From Solibacteraceae bacterium (GTDB lineage: Bacteria; Acidobacteriota; Terriglobia; Bryobacterales; Bryobacteraceae): a DNA stretch of 64,000 nucleotides. The stretch is from contig JAJPJX010000135.1 of the NCBI GenBank assembly GCA_021324015.1, positions 1 to 64,000 on the forward strand. Direction: 5' to 3'. The position numbers and the translations under genes are program-made. Each line of letters begins with the position of its first letter. Within the stretch, counting starts at the first letter, position 1. Shown piece by piece: positions 15,171-23,300 of the stretch. Below the pieces are notes generated by a model that searched no databases, was not told where the DNA came from, and was given only the letters and a program-made list of their open reading frames with translations.

Positions 15171-15746
15171 TTACGCGGCCAGCGCATCGCGCACCGTCGA
15201 GACCGGCACGCCCAAGCGCTTCGAGATGGCGCCCCAGCCCAGCCCGGCCTGGCGCAGCTCGAGGGCTTCATCGCGGCGGAACACCCGCCGCGGGCGGCCG
15301 TGCGCCGCGCCGCGGCGCTTGGCGTTCTCCAGCCCGGCCTTCACGCGCTCGCGGATGATCTCGCGCTCGAATTCGGCCACGGCCGCCAGGATGTGCAGCA
15401 GCAGGCGCGAGGTGGGATTCGCCTGGTCCGTGTCGATCGCCTGCGTGGTGGCGATGAACCGCACGCCGTAGCTGTCCAGGGCCTGCAACTGTTCCACCAG
15501 GTGCAGCATGCTTCGGCCGAAGCGGTCCAGCTTCCACACCAGGATGCCGTCGCAGCGGTGCTCACTGGCATCCCGCATCAGGCGGTCCAGCTCCGGGCGG
15601 TGGCGCTTGGCGCCGCTCCAGCCGGTATCCACATACTCGCCGGCGACCTGCCAGCCACGGCGGGCGGCGTATTCGCGCAGCTCGGCAAGCTGCATCTCAC
15701 AGTGTTGGTCCGTGGTGGACACACGGGCGTATAAGGCTACTTTCAT
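15171..15746 (-). CDS. Serine recombinase (resolvase/invertase family)
   Basis: 191 residues. Catalytic Ser10 in ARVST, conserved DILVWKLDR-like stretch (DGILVWKLDRFGRS, about 66-79), the E-helix AEFEREIIRERVKAGL and a C-terminal HTH (ALELRQAGLGWGAISKRLGVPVSTVRDAL). Small resolvases recombine short inverted or direct sites; here it could invert or resolve phage DNA, or be cargo. It coexists with a tyrosine integrase that already accounts for integration. Last gene of the leftward operon from 16555. Confidence 0.9.
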   Translation of the reverse strand: MKVALYARVSTTDQHCEMQLAELREYAARRGWQVAGEYVDTGWSGAKRHRPELDRLMRDASEHRCDGILVWKLDRFGRSMLHLVEQLQALDSYGVRFIATTQAIDTDQANPTSRLLLHILAAVAEFEREIIRERVKAGLENAKRRGAAHGRPRRVFRRDEALELRQAGLGWGAISKRLGVPVSTVRDALAA

Positions 15747-15753
15747 AGAGGTT

Positions 15754-15966
15754 TCACCAGCGGCGCCGTACCGACTCGATACAGCCGATGGCAGCCGCGC
15801 CGAGCACCAGGAGACTCACCGCATGTCGATAGCTCCAGTACCCACGGTGGTAGTGGTCCCAAATGCCGGCGATGGTAAAGGTTGGATTCCAGACCAGGAC
15901 GGCCAACAGCACAATCAGGAACGCGAGCACCGCGCGCACCTGAACCCAGCGGAGATTGCTCATCAC
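15754..15966 (-). CDS. Small two-helix membrane protein
   Basis: 70 residues with helices at about 11-27 and 47-62 and a basic C-terminus (SVRRRW). Lies in a tightly packed leftward operon with two other small genes and the serine recombinase. Function unknown; holin-like shape. Confidence 0.55.
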   Translation of the reverse strand: MMSNLRWVQVRAVLAFLIVLLAVLVWNPTFTIAGIWDHYHRGYWSYRHAVSLLVLGAAAIGCIESVRRRW

Positions 15967-15972
15967 TTTCTC

Positions 15973-16212
15973 TTAGTGGCCGTTTGATCCTCGGCCGCGT
16001 AGAATCAAATCTTCCAGCCTGTCCAGCTTCTCGGTGATGGATTGCATCGCAGCTTCATGCTGCTGCAACCATTCCCGATGTCGGGCCGTGGCCTGCTCGT
16101 TGGCTGCGATCCACTCCAGGTGTTCCTGCAGCCGTTGCTCGTTGCGCAGCGTAACGGCCGTGGTCACGGTGAGGGATTCCCGAAGGTCTCGAATCATCTC
16201 TTCCAGGGTCAT
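15973..16212 (-). CDS. Coiled-coil small protein
   Basis: 79 residues starting MTLEEMIRDLRESL; heptad-rich throughout (LRNEQRLQEHLEWI..., MQSITEKLDRLEDLIL). Starts 3 bp after the stop of 16215-16412. Such short coiled coils often pair with a membrane partner encoded next door, as both neighbours here are membrane proteins. Confidence 0.6.
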   Translation of the reverse strand: MTLEEMIRDLRESLTVTTAVTLRNEQRLQEHLEWIAANEQATARHREWLQQHEAAMQSITEKLDRLEDLILRGRGSNGH

Positions 16213-16214
16213 CT

Positions 16215-16412
16215 TCAGTTCTCCAACGCCTCGCCTAGAATCTGCACTCCCAAGTGCAAAGGCCAATACCACCACCAGTCGAAGCCGTGCCACCGGAAAA
16301 CCAGCGCAGCGCCCACCAACACCAACGCCACCAGACCAAGCTCTCGCAAGTCGCGGAGTTGGTCCTGGCGTTCGGCGGCCCGCACCGAGGCCATCCATTC
16401 TTCCCGGGTCAT
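16215..16412 (-). CDS. Single-helix membrane protein with Trp-rich end
   Basis: 65 residues from the ATG that overlaps the preceding stop (ATGA); a Met five codons upstream (16427) is possible. Charged N-terminus (MTREEWMASVRAAERQDQL), one helix (LVALVLVGAALVF) and a Trp/Tyr-rich stretch (FDWWWYWPL). Unknown function. Confidence 0.5.
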   Translation of the reverse strand: MTREEWMASVRAAERQDQLRDLRELGLVALVLVGAALVFRWHGFDWWWYWPLHLGVQILGEALEN

Positions 16413-16555
16413 CCCTTTTTCGCCCATCTTGCTGCGGCTGCTTTTGCCGCAATCTCCTTCCGGCGCTTGGCGCTGAGCTTACGAGCGCGGGCCTTACCGC
16501 CCGCCTTGCCGAGTGCCACCACGTCGATTGTCACCAGCTTCCGCTTTTCCGCCAT
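16409..16555 (-). CDS. 48-aa Lys/Ala-rich basic protein
   Basis: ATG (complement of 16553-16555) to TGA. Sequence motif GKAGGKARARKLSAKRRKEI then AAKAAAARW is that of small basic helix proteins common beside phage and plasmid control regions, sometimes called antitoxin- or histone-like. First gene of the leftward operon, immediately next to the operator cluster, so a regulatory role is plausible. Confidence 0.55.
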   Translation of the reverse strand: MAEKRKLVTIDVVALGKAGGKARARKLSAKRRKEIAAKAAAARWAKKG

Positions 16556-16565
16556 ACCGATGAAT

Positions 16566-16627
16566 AGCTTAGCACGCCTAGCAAGGTGCTTGCCACGGTA
16601 CGCTTGACATGCTTAGCGCGTTAAGCA
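16566..16627. promoter_or_regulatory. Three 18-bp operator-like sites
   Basis: Related sites at 16566-16583, 16587-16604 and 16610-16627. The third, TGCTTAGCGCGTTAAGCA, is a near-perfect dyad; the first two match it at about 12-13 of 18 positions. Centres are 21 and 23 bp apart, about two helical turns. They lie between a leftward operon (start 16555) and a rightward one (start 16681), the layout of a lambda-type control region. Confidence 0.6.
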
Positions 16628-16633
16628 TAGAAT
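16604..16633 (+). promoter_or_regulatory. Rightward early promoter overlapped by an operator
   Basis: TTGACA (16604-16609) and TAGAAT (16628-16633) are spaced by 18 nt, and that spacer is exactly the third operator (16610-16627). A repressor bound there would cover the polymerase site. Drives the operon 16681-18902. Confidence 0.65.
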
Positions 16634-16680
16634 AAGGTCGGACATATAGCCGCGAGGCTCTAAAGCGCGAAGGAGAAACG

Positions 16681-16959
16681 ATGTCTTCCATGTGGTCGGC
16701 CACCTCCGATCTGGAGTACTACGAGCCGAACCAAACCCCCGAAATCGAGCCCATCGAAGATGAGCCCGAGGAGTGCCCGGCGCCGGCCGCGGACTACTAC
16801 GCTCTGCTCAAGGCGCTCCAAATCATCTCCGCCGCGAAGCTGGCAGTGGGCCGCGAGGACGGCCCGCAGGTGTGCAGCCCCGCGTGGCGGCTGCTGGCTC
16901 ACACGGCGGATTACCTGGACCGCGCCGCGACCCTGGCCCTGCGCGGCGGGGAGGCCTAA
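16681..16959 (+). CDS. Hypothetical early phage protein
   Basis: 92 residues. Acidic Pro-rich N-terminus (EIEPIEDEPEECPAP) followed by a helical half. First gene after the early promoter; ATG 16681 is preceded by GAAGGAGA. No family recognised. Confidence 0.55.
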   Translation: MSSMWSATSDLEYYEPNQTPEIEPIEDEPEECPAPAADYYALLKALQIISAAKLAVGREDGPQVCSPAWRLLAHTADYLDRAATLALRGGEA

Positions 16960-16962
16960 GCC

Positions 16963-17625
16963 GTGAGCGACAAGATCACCTTCCCCACCAACGTCCCGGT
17001 GCCTCTGGCCCTCCAGTTCCTGGAGGGCAAGGAGGTTGCCTCGCAATTCGGCGGCAATCAGCACCTGTTCAGCACTACCGATGGACGCATCTTCTTTGTG
17101 TCCGAGACGGTGGGCAACATCTTGACGGCGCAGCTTACGAAGCTGCGCATCCAGAAAGGCGAACCTATCGAGATCATCAAGGCCGAAGTGCCCACCGGCA
17201 ACGGCCGCAAGTCCATTCAATGGTTGGTCAACAAGGTGGGTTTCGCCCCCGGCGAGCAGCCGGACGGCACGCTGGCGGTAGACAAGCCCGGCGCGGGTGG
17301 TGAGGCACCCGCGCCGGTGGCGCCTCGGGCCACCGAGACGCCCATCAACACAGCCACCGTGATCGCTACCCATGGTAACAAGCCCAACGGCAACGGCGTG
17401 GCCAACGGCAAAGCCAACGGCCACGGCCACGCGCCTACGCCCGAACTGCATCAGGGCTGGGCGCAGTTCCTGCTGGCGCAGACCAATGCGCTGATCGACG
17501 TGTACGCCTGCGCGCTGGCGCACGCCGGCCAGTACGGCAACCAGATCAAGCCCGAGGACGTGCGTTCGATCCTGCTCTCGGCCTTTATCAACGTCACCAA
17601 GAACGGAGGCATTAATGTCGCGTAG
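16963..17625 (+). CDS. Early phage protein, possible nucleic-acid-binding partner of the nuclease
   Basis: 220 residues, GTG start at 16963. An N-terminal beta-rich domain (about 1-90; FLEGKEVASQFGGNQHLFST, DGRIFFVSE, KGEPIEIIKAEV, KSIQWLVNKV) has the look of an OB-like fold found in early phage operons; a Gly/Asn-rich linker and a helical C-terminal domain follow. It overlaps the PD-(D/E)XK nuclease gene by 11 nt. By analogy with phage exonuclease/annealase pairs it may bind single-stranded DNA, but no defining motif is visible. Confidence 0.5.
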   Translation: MSDKITFPTNVPVPLALQFLEGKEVASQFGGNQHLFSTTDGRIFFVSETVGNILTAQLTKLRIQKGEPIEIIKAEVPTGNGRKSIQWLVNKVGFAPGEQPDGTLAVDKPGAGGEAPAPVAPRATETPINTATVIATHGNKPNGNGVANGKANGHGHAPTPELHQGWAQFLLAQTNALIDVYACALAHAGQYGNQIKPEDVRSILLSAFINVTKNGGINVA

Positions 17626-18520
17626 CTTGCGCTTGCCCGATTCGCTGGCCCGCCGCGCGGGCGAGTTCACCGCCGCCGCGCTGGCCATCCTGCATCGCTG
17701 GCATCGTCATCACCAGGAGGAGGAGGCGCCCGCCGCGGCGCCCGCTCCTGCTCCACAGAACGACCTGGGCGCGTTGCTCTCGCCGTCCCAGGTGCGCACG
17801 TACCTGGATTGCCCCTTCAAGTGGTGGGCGAAGTACGGCCTGGGCCTGCCGGATCCGCCCAACGGCTCCTTCGTCCGCGGGCGCGTGGTGCATCGCCTCG
17901 CGGAGATGTACTACCGCGCCCGGCTGGCTGGGCAAGCCCCGGATGTGGACGCTCTGCCCTTCGAGGAGACCTGGGACCTGGCGGCCGCGCAAGCGGCCTT
18001 CGGCGCCGGCGAGGACGTGGATCTGCTCAAGCGGCAGGCGGCCGCGCTCACGCGAATGTATTTGGATCAGATCGCCGCCGAGGTTCAGCCGGCCGCCGTG
18101 GAAACGCCCGTCGCGGGCGCCATCGCGGGCGTCGCGGTGCGCGGCATCATCGACGTGTTGGATGTGCACGGGCGCATCATCGACCTGAAGACCGCCGCCC
18201 GCACGCCCGCGGGCGTGGCCGCGGATTACGCCTTCCAGGTGGCCACCTACCGGCAACTGGAGCCGCGCGCCTCGGGCACCGTGCAACTGGCCACTCTGGT
18301 GGCCACCAAGACGCCCAAGATCGTGACGCAGACCTACACCGTGCAGCCGGCGGATCTGCGCCTCACCGAGACCCTGTACCCGCTGGTGCGCGAGGGCATC
18401 CGCAACGGCCTGTATCTGCCGAATCGCGGCAGTAACCTCTGCTCGCGGAAGCACTGCAACTTCGCCACGGCCTGCGAAGCCGAGTTCGGCGGCTGCGTGA
18501 AAGGACAGGCCGAAGAATGA
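17615..18520 (+). CDS. PD-(D/E)XK nuclease, RecB/Cas4-like
   Basis: 301 residues. LSPSQVRTYLDCPFKWWAKYGLGLP (about residues 55-79, quoted in part by its core) is the N-terminal motif of PDDEXK_1 enzymes; GRVVHRLAEMYYR carries the His; GIIDVLDVHGRIIDLKTA gives the D...D-x-K catalytic strand; the C-terminal CSRKHC...C...GGC cysteines could hold an Fe-S cluster as in Cas4/AddB. Likely a phage recombination/replication exonuclease. Overlaps both neighbours. Confidence 0.8.
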   Translation: MSRSLRLPDSLARRAGEFTAAALAILHRWHRHHQEEEAPAAAPAPAPQNDLGALLSPSQVRTYLDCPFKWWAKYGLGLPDPPNGSFVRGRVVHRLAEMYYRARLAGQAPDVDALPFEETWDLAAAQAAFGAGEDVDLLKRQAAALTRMYLDQIAAEVQPAAVETPVAGAIAGVAVRGIIDVLDVHGRIIDLKTAARTPAGVAADYAFQVATYRQLEPRASGTVQLATLVATKTPKIVTQTYTVQPADLRLTETLYPLVREGIRNGLYLPNRGSNLCSRKHCNFATACEAEFGGCVKGQAEE

Positions 18521-18819
18521 GACCTCCCGCCTACACCGGAGAACCCCACACCTGCCGTTGGTGCGGGCGCAAACTCTACCGCACCTACGGCCTGCGGGCT
18601 CTGGCGCGCGATCTGAAGGCGCATGCCAAGCTCTACAGCAACAACGGCGAAACCATCCAACGTGAGGATGCCGCCGTGCGGCGCCGCTTCCTCGAATCCG
18701 CCGGCCAGTACGGCCCTTACGGAGACGGCCACTTTTGCTCACTCACCTGCGGCTATGCCTACGGCGTGCATATCGCGGGCATCGCCGAGGCCAAGCCCCC
18801 GAAAGGCAGGCAACCATGA
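18517..18819 (+). CDS. Zinc-finger protein of the early operon
   Basis: 100 residues. Cys pairs CRWC (about 13-16) and, near residue 76, CSLTC form a likely zinc site around a helical insert. ATGA-coupled to the nuclease gene upstream and to a 28-aa gene downstream. Function unknown. Confidence 0.6.
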   Translation: MRPPAYTGEPHTCRWCGRKLYRTYGLRALARDLKAHAKLYSNNGETIQREDAAVRRRFLESAGQYGPYGDGHFCSLTCGYAYGVHIAGIAEAKPPKGRQP

Positions 18820-18902
18820 GCCCCCGGGCGCGGGCTATGCTGGTGGCTACCGGCCTGGTCCTGCTCTCCGGCCTGCTGACCCTGGCCGTTTCTCGCCTCT
18901 AA
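18816..18902 (+). CDS. 28-aa single-helix membrane peptide
   Basis: ATG 18816 overlaps the preceding stop (ATGA). Encodes MSPRARAM then one hydrophobic helix and SRL. Last gene before the operon terminator. Coupling and position support it; role unknown. Confidence 0.5.
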   Translation: MSPRARAMLVATGLVLLSGLLTLAVSRL

Positions 18903-18919
18903 CTGAACTGTTTTCCTGC

Positions 18920-18948
18920 GGCCCGGCGGTTTCCCGCCGGGCCTTTTT
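18920..18948 (+). terminator. Early-operon terminator
   Basis: Perfect 10-bp stem GGCCCGGCGG (18920-18929)/CCGCCGGGCC (18934-18943) with a TTTC loop, followed by TTTTT (18944-18948). Ends the rightward operon just before the convergent late genes. Confidence 0.9.
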
Positions 18949-18957
18949 CTTGTGCCC

Positions 18958-19497
18958 TCAGCCGACCTTCAGGTAGAGCCCGCCGAACGGAATCACGACC
19001 TTCTGGAACGAGCCCGTCACCCCGTCCTTACTGGTGCCCTGGATCACCGTGCCATCCGGCACGCTATCCCCCGGCAACGCCGAGAACCAAGGCCCATCGC
19101 CCTGGCGCACCCCGATGCCGCCGGTCTGCGGCTGGGGCACCGGCAGGCTGTGCGGCGGACACACGTAATCGGTCGGCGTATTCCCGTACACGATCTGCAC
19201 GGCCGGCTTGTTGGCCTGCATATCCGCCACGGAGGTAGGCAGCACATGCAGCGTCAACCGCGGCACCAGCGCCGCGGGCAGGTTCTGGCCGCCGCGCGAC
19301 TGCGCGATCTGGACGGCCTGGACGTAGCCCGGCCATTGGCTTTCGTAGTCCGCCACGGCCGCGGCGTTGCGCTGCGCAGCCCAGGCCTCGGTAGACGTGA
19401 CGATGTTGGAGAACGCGCAAGCGGGCGTCGGCTCGGTGCAGGTCTGCGCCTGCCCGAGGGCCAAACACAATACGAGTGAGAGAAGGAGTTTCTTCAT
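18958..19497 (-). CDS. Secreted hypothetical protein at the end of the late operon
   Basis: 179 residues. Signal peptide MKKLLLSLVLCLALGQAQ with the mature part starting TCTEPTPAC. The remainder is mixed with a Pro-rich stretch. ATG lies after AGAAGGAG (read on the minus strand the RBS is weak). Last gene of the long leftward run. Could be a late secreted or virion component; nothing recognised. Confidence 0.55.
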   Translation of the reverse strand: MKKLLLSLVLCLALGQAQTCTEPTPACAFSNIVTSTEAWAAQRNAAAVADYESQWPGYVQAVQIAQSRGGQNLPAALVPRLTLHVLPTSVADMQANKPAVQIVYGNTPTDYVCPPHSLPVPQPQTGGIGVRQGDGPWFSALPGDSVPDGTVIQGTSKDGVTGSFQKVVIPFGGLYLKVG

Positions 19498-19517
19498 GGG
19501 GATCTTGGGGAGGGGCT

Positions 19518-19778
19518 TCAGGCCTGCGGCGGGGCCGCCGGGGTCTTTTTGCCCACGTAATAGCCGAACACCGCCAGCACCAGCACGCCCACCAGCTTGG
19601 CAGCCTCGGCGGCATCCTCGGCGTTGTCGCAGCGGAAGCCGCGGCAGGCCTGCGCCCAATTGATGCGCGCGCCCAGCACGGCGGTGAGGATGGCCGTCAG
19701 GATGTTGGAACCCTTGTTGCCATCCAGGATGTGCTCCAGCACCTTGTTGATGAACAGGTTTTGCACGGAGGGAATCAT
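19518..19778 (-). CDS. Small protein with C-terminal membrane helix
   Basis: 86 residues: MIPSVQNLFINKVLEHILDG..., a Cys pair (CRGFRC) and a C-terminal helix (LVGVLVLAVFGYYVG) followed by KKTP. Overlaps the upstream gene by 4 nt. In the position where many phages keep lysis genes; no lysis motif is evident. Confidence 0.55.
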   Translation of the reverse strand: MIPSVQNLFINKVLEHILDGNKGSNILTAILTAVLGARINWAQACRGFRCDNAEDAAEAAKLVGVLVLAVFGYYVGKKTPAAPPQA

Positions 19779-20203
19779 TTGAGCTTGAGCCTCACAGGAA
19801 AAGCCGCCGGCGTCGCGGCGGCTGCGGCCGCCGGCGCCACCGGCGTGCCGTGCGCCAGCGTGGCCGCATAGGCGCGCCCGGCGAACCAGGCCGAAGCCAC
19901 GGCCAGCGCGAGGTTGACGTACTTCCCGGTTTTGGGCCAGTAGTGCCGCACCGCCAGCGCCACGCCCAGCGCGCCGCCGGTCCATTCCAGACGTTGCGCT
20001 GCGGTGAGGTGATACTGCTTGCCGTTCACGCTGAATTTCCAGTCGGTGGTGGAATCGGCGACTTGCGAGAGCAGAAACGCCGTGGGCGCCAGGCTGTCGT
20101 CGGTGAAGATCGACAACACGCCGCGATCGGGCGCCGGCGCCGGGGCCGGCTGCTGGGCCAGGGCCAGGCCCGCCAGCAGCCACACAAGCAGGATGGGTTT
20201 CAC
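19775..20203 (-). CDS. Membrane protein with N-terminal signal
   Basis: 142 residues, GTG start directly abutting the previous stop (TAAGTG). Signal/anchor MKPILLVWLLAGLALAQ (first residue Met by GTG), Pro-rich segment, extracytoplasmic middle, then a hydrophobic stretch (NLALAVASAWFAGRAYAATL). Part of the small membrane-gene cassette behind the giant gene. Confidence 0.55.
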   Translation of the reverse strand: MKPILLVWLLAGLALAQQPAPAPAPDRGVLSIFTDDSLAPTAFLLSQVADSTTDWKFSVNGKQYHLTAAQRLEWTGGALGVALAVRHYWPKTGKYVNLALAVASAWFAGRAYAATLAHGTPVAPAAAAAATPAAFPVRLKLK

Positions 20204-20302
20204 TTAGTTTCTCCAGGAAGTGAAGCGCACGACCCAGACAAGGACCGTGGCGAGAGAGCCGGCCAGGAAGGCCGGAATGAGCCAGGCAATATGCACTTTC
20301 AT
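20204..20302 (-). CDS. 32-aa membrane peptide
   Basis: ATG is the complement of 20300-20302. Product MKVHIAWLIPAFLAGSLATV followed by LVWVVRFTSWRN: a single helix with basic end. Its TAA abuts the GTG of the next gene. AAAGG-like purines precede the start. Spanin- or holin-sized, but not identifiable. Confidence 0.5.
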   Translation of the reverse strand: MKVHIAWLIPAFLAGSLATVLVWVVRFTSWRN

Positions 20303-20380
20303 GCGAAAAAGGGGGGATGCTACAACATCAGCCAGGCCGCGCGGATGCGTCCTAGAGGCTCCTGGCGCGGTTTTTTGGGG

Positions 20381-23300
20381 CTATCGCGTGCCGGTGCGCT
20401 GCTGGCGCAGCATTTCGGCCCGTTTGTAGGGGTTGGAGGCGTTGCCCACCAGCCCCGGCAGGCTCAGATCCAGCACCATGCGCAGGTAGGCGTTGCCCTT
20501 GCGGTTGAAGGCCTCTTCGCCCAGCAGTCCGGTGGCAGATCCCACGGCGCCGTAAAAGGCATTCAACTCGCGGCCCGCCGCGCGCATGCGCTCGCCGATG
20601 GCCGGCAGACCCGGCTTGGTGCGCGGCGGAATCGCCGGGAAGAATTGCAAACCCACGCGCCCCTGGCGATCGCGCAAGCCGGTCAGATAGGTCTCCTGGC
20701 CGGTGGCTAACACAAACGCGCCGCGGGCCGGCGGCCCCAGCGCCGGATGCGCGAAGGCGTTAATGACGTCGCGCTGCGCGGCTTCCGCCGCCTGGCCCGG
20801 CGAACCGCCCAGGGCGTAGGTCTCCATGGCCCCGGGCAGTCCCAGCGCCCGGCCGCCGCGCAGCACCAGCGGATTGAAGAAACCGAAATTCAGGTAACCG
20901 GTCTCGGAACCCTGGCCCCATAGCGCCTTGCCCAGCGCGCTGCGCCGGTCGCGCTCGTTGGCCGGAATCTGCAGCAGCTTGGCGCGCTTGTCCTTCCAGG
21001 GCCACTTGCCGGTGTACTCTTTATAGACCACCGCCCATAGGGCCAACAGCCCCAGGGCGCCCCCAGTCAACTGCTGCCACAACCGCAGGCCTGCGCCACT
21101 CTTGGGCATCGGCCCGTTGCCCGCCCAGGCGTGGATGCCGTTGCGGATCATGGTGGATCCGGCGGTGAAAAACGGCGCGAAGCCGGAAGACTTCAGCGCG
21201 CGCTCGATCTCGCCTTGCAGCGCCGGCACGTAGTTGCCCAACTGGTTGACGAAATCGAATAGCTCTTGTGGCGTGGCGTCGGGATTCAGGCTCTTGGCCA
21301 GGCGGTACATCACCAGCCGGGCGCGCACATCAATCCCCTTCGGCCCGTACAAGGCCGCACCGAAACCTTTGGGAATGGGAATCGTGCGCCCGCCGCCCAC
21401 GGGCAGATTCCAGGCCTGTTGCTCCGCGCCCAACTCTTCGGCCGCGCGCTGCGAAAGGGTCACGGAACCGTAGCGATCCGGCACCAGGCCCAGCTTGGCC
21501 ATCTCTACCAGATCCTCGGCGGATTGCCGCGTAGTGGGATCGGTAGCCAGCACCTTGCCCACCGCGTAGAACTTCTTGGCCAGCGGCAGGGAGAGCACTT
21601 TCCCCGTGGGCGAATTTTCCAGAAACGGCGTGTTGGCCACCAGGGTGCCCAGCAGGTTGGAGGTGTGAAACACGAAATCCGCCGGGCCCGCCAGGGCGAA
21701 GGTATTGAGCTTGCGTAGAATGCGGTCGATTACCGTAGGGGTGTCGAGGCGCTGGCCCTCCAGGATGGGGCGCAGCTCGCGGTGCAGCCAGCGCGGCATG
21801 ATGCCCATGCGCGCCGGCACATGCACATGCTTGCCATTGGTCAGAATCAGCCGCTCGGGGGAAATCTCCACCCGCTCGCCCTCGTACTCCACGCCTTGAT
21901 AGACAAAGGTGCGCTGCTCGCGCCCGGCCGACTCCAGCAGGCCTTCTTCTTCCAGCGCGCGCAGCAGGGCGGCCTTGTCATTGGCGCGCACGGCGCCCGT
22001 CAGACGATCGCGCAGGGCTTGCATCGTGGCGTCGTAGCCCTCCGCCAGCCCGGTAGCAAATTTGTTGGCCGCGTTCTTCGGGGTGCGGTAGGGCAGCCGC
22101 CGCCCCGGGCCGGGGGCGTGCTGCGGCTTCTCCGTGGGAATCAGCGGGTAGTAGGTGTGGAGCGGTCCCAGGGCATCGCTGAAGACGCCTTCGTTGAGCG
22201 CGTGATTCTCGGCCATAGGCCGCTCGACCAGGCGCTGATAGGTGGCCAGGGCGCGCTGCACATGCGCATCCGCCGTTACGGCGTCATACCAGGCCGCCGG
22301 CATGACCGTCTGCACGTTCGCCGCGGCATCGCGGAATGTCTGCGCCAGGAACGCGCGCAGGGTGTCCCAATCCTCGGCCGCCGCTAGTGCTACGGCGGTC
22401 TGCGCCACGTCCTCGGGCATCCCGCGTTTGCCTTCGATCGCCGCGAGCAGCTCCAGAAACTGCTCGTTGAGCGCCGTGCGCAGGCCGTTGTCGGGGATCT
22501 GGTCCACCTGCTCGGCGAAATTCTGCCAACGCTCGCGCAGGCCGCGCAAGCGGCTCTCGATCAGCGCCAGGCGCAGCTCCGGCCAGGTGAAATTGCCGCC
22601 GTGCAGTTCCTTGAGGATCGCCGGTACGGCCGCGCGCAGGATGGTGGCCGCCTGCGCCCGCGAACTGGCCGCGCGCACCGCCGCGGTGTGCGCCGCCGCG
22701 CTGGCCTTCTGCAACTGCGAGAGGTTGCGCAGATAGCGGTCGGAGAGGGCGCCCAGGCCCGAATAGTTCACCTGGGGGCCGGTGGTCTCGAATTGCCGCG
22801 CGATCCAATCCGCCAGGTCGATGAGCATGGGGGCGGAGCCGCGCTGGGCCGCGCGCCGCAGATACTTGGCCGGATCGGCCAGCAGTTCCGGCACGTCCGC
22901 CAGTGGCACGGCCCGCCGGCTGCGCCCGGCTTCCAGCACGATCACCCCCGCGCCGGTGTAGCGCGCGTAGTTGGCGGCCTGCTGCACGGCCGTCTGGAAG
23001 CCCAGGTTGCCGTAGGCCTGCGGCTCGGCCATCACGTTGACACCGCGCAGCCGGATGTAGCCCTGCGCCAGCAGCGTATCCCGCGCCCGCATCAGCTCGT
23101 TGGCTGTGCCGCCGGGCCGTTGGCCCAGGATGCGCTGCGCGGCCTGGTTGTGCGTGTCGATCGTCTCACGCCCCGGAGCTTCTACTTCGAGCAGCTTGCC
23201 GCCGGGCTCTACCCAATAGGCTGGCCCGCCCATCTTACGCAGCACGTCGGCGGGCGATTCCAGGACCACAGGCTCAAGCTGCCGGGCGATCTGCGCGGCC

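Noticed and set aside
18920-18948. Bidirectional terminator for the late operon as well
   Set aside because: A T-run follows the stem only on the plus strand.
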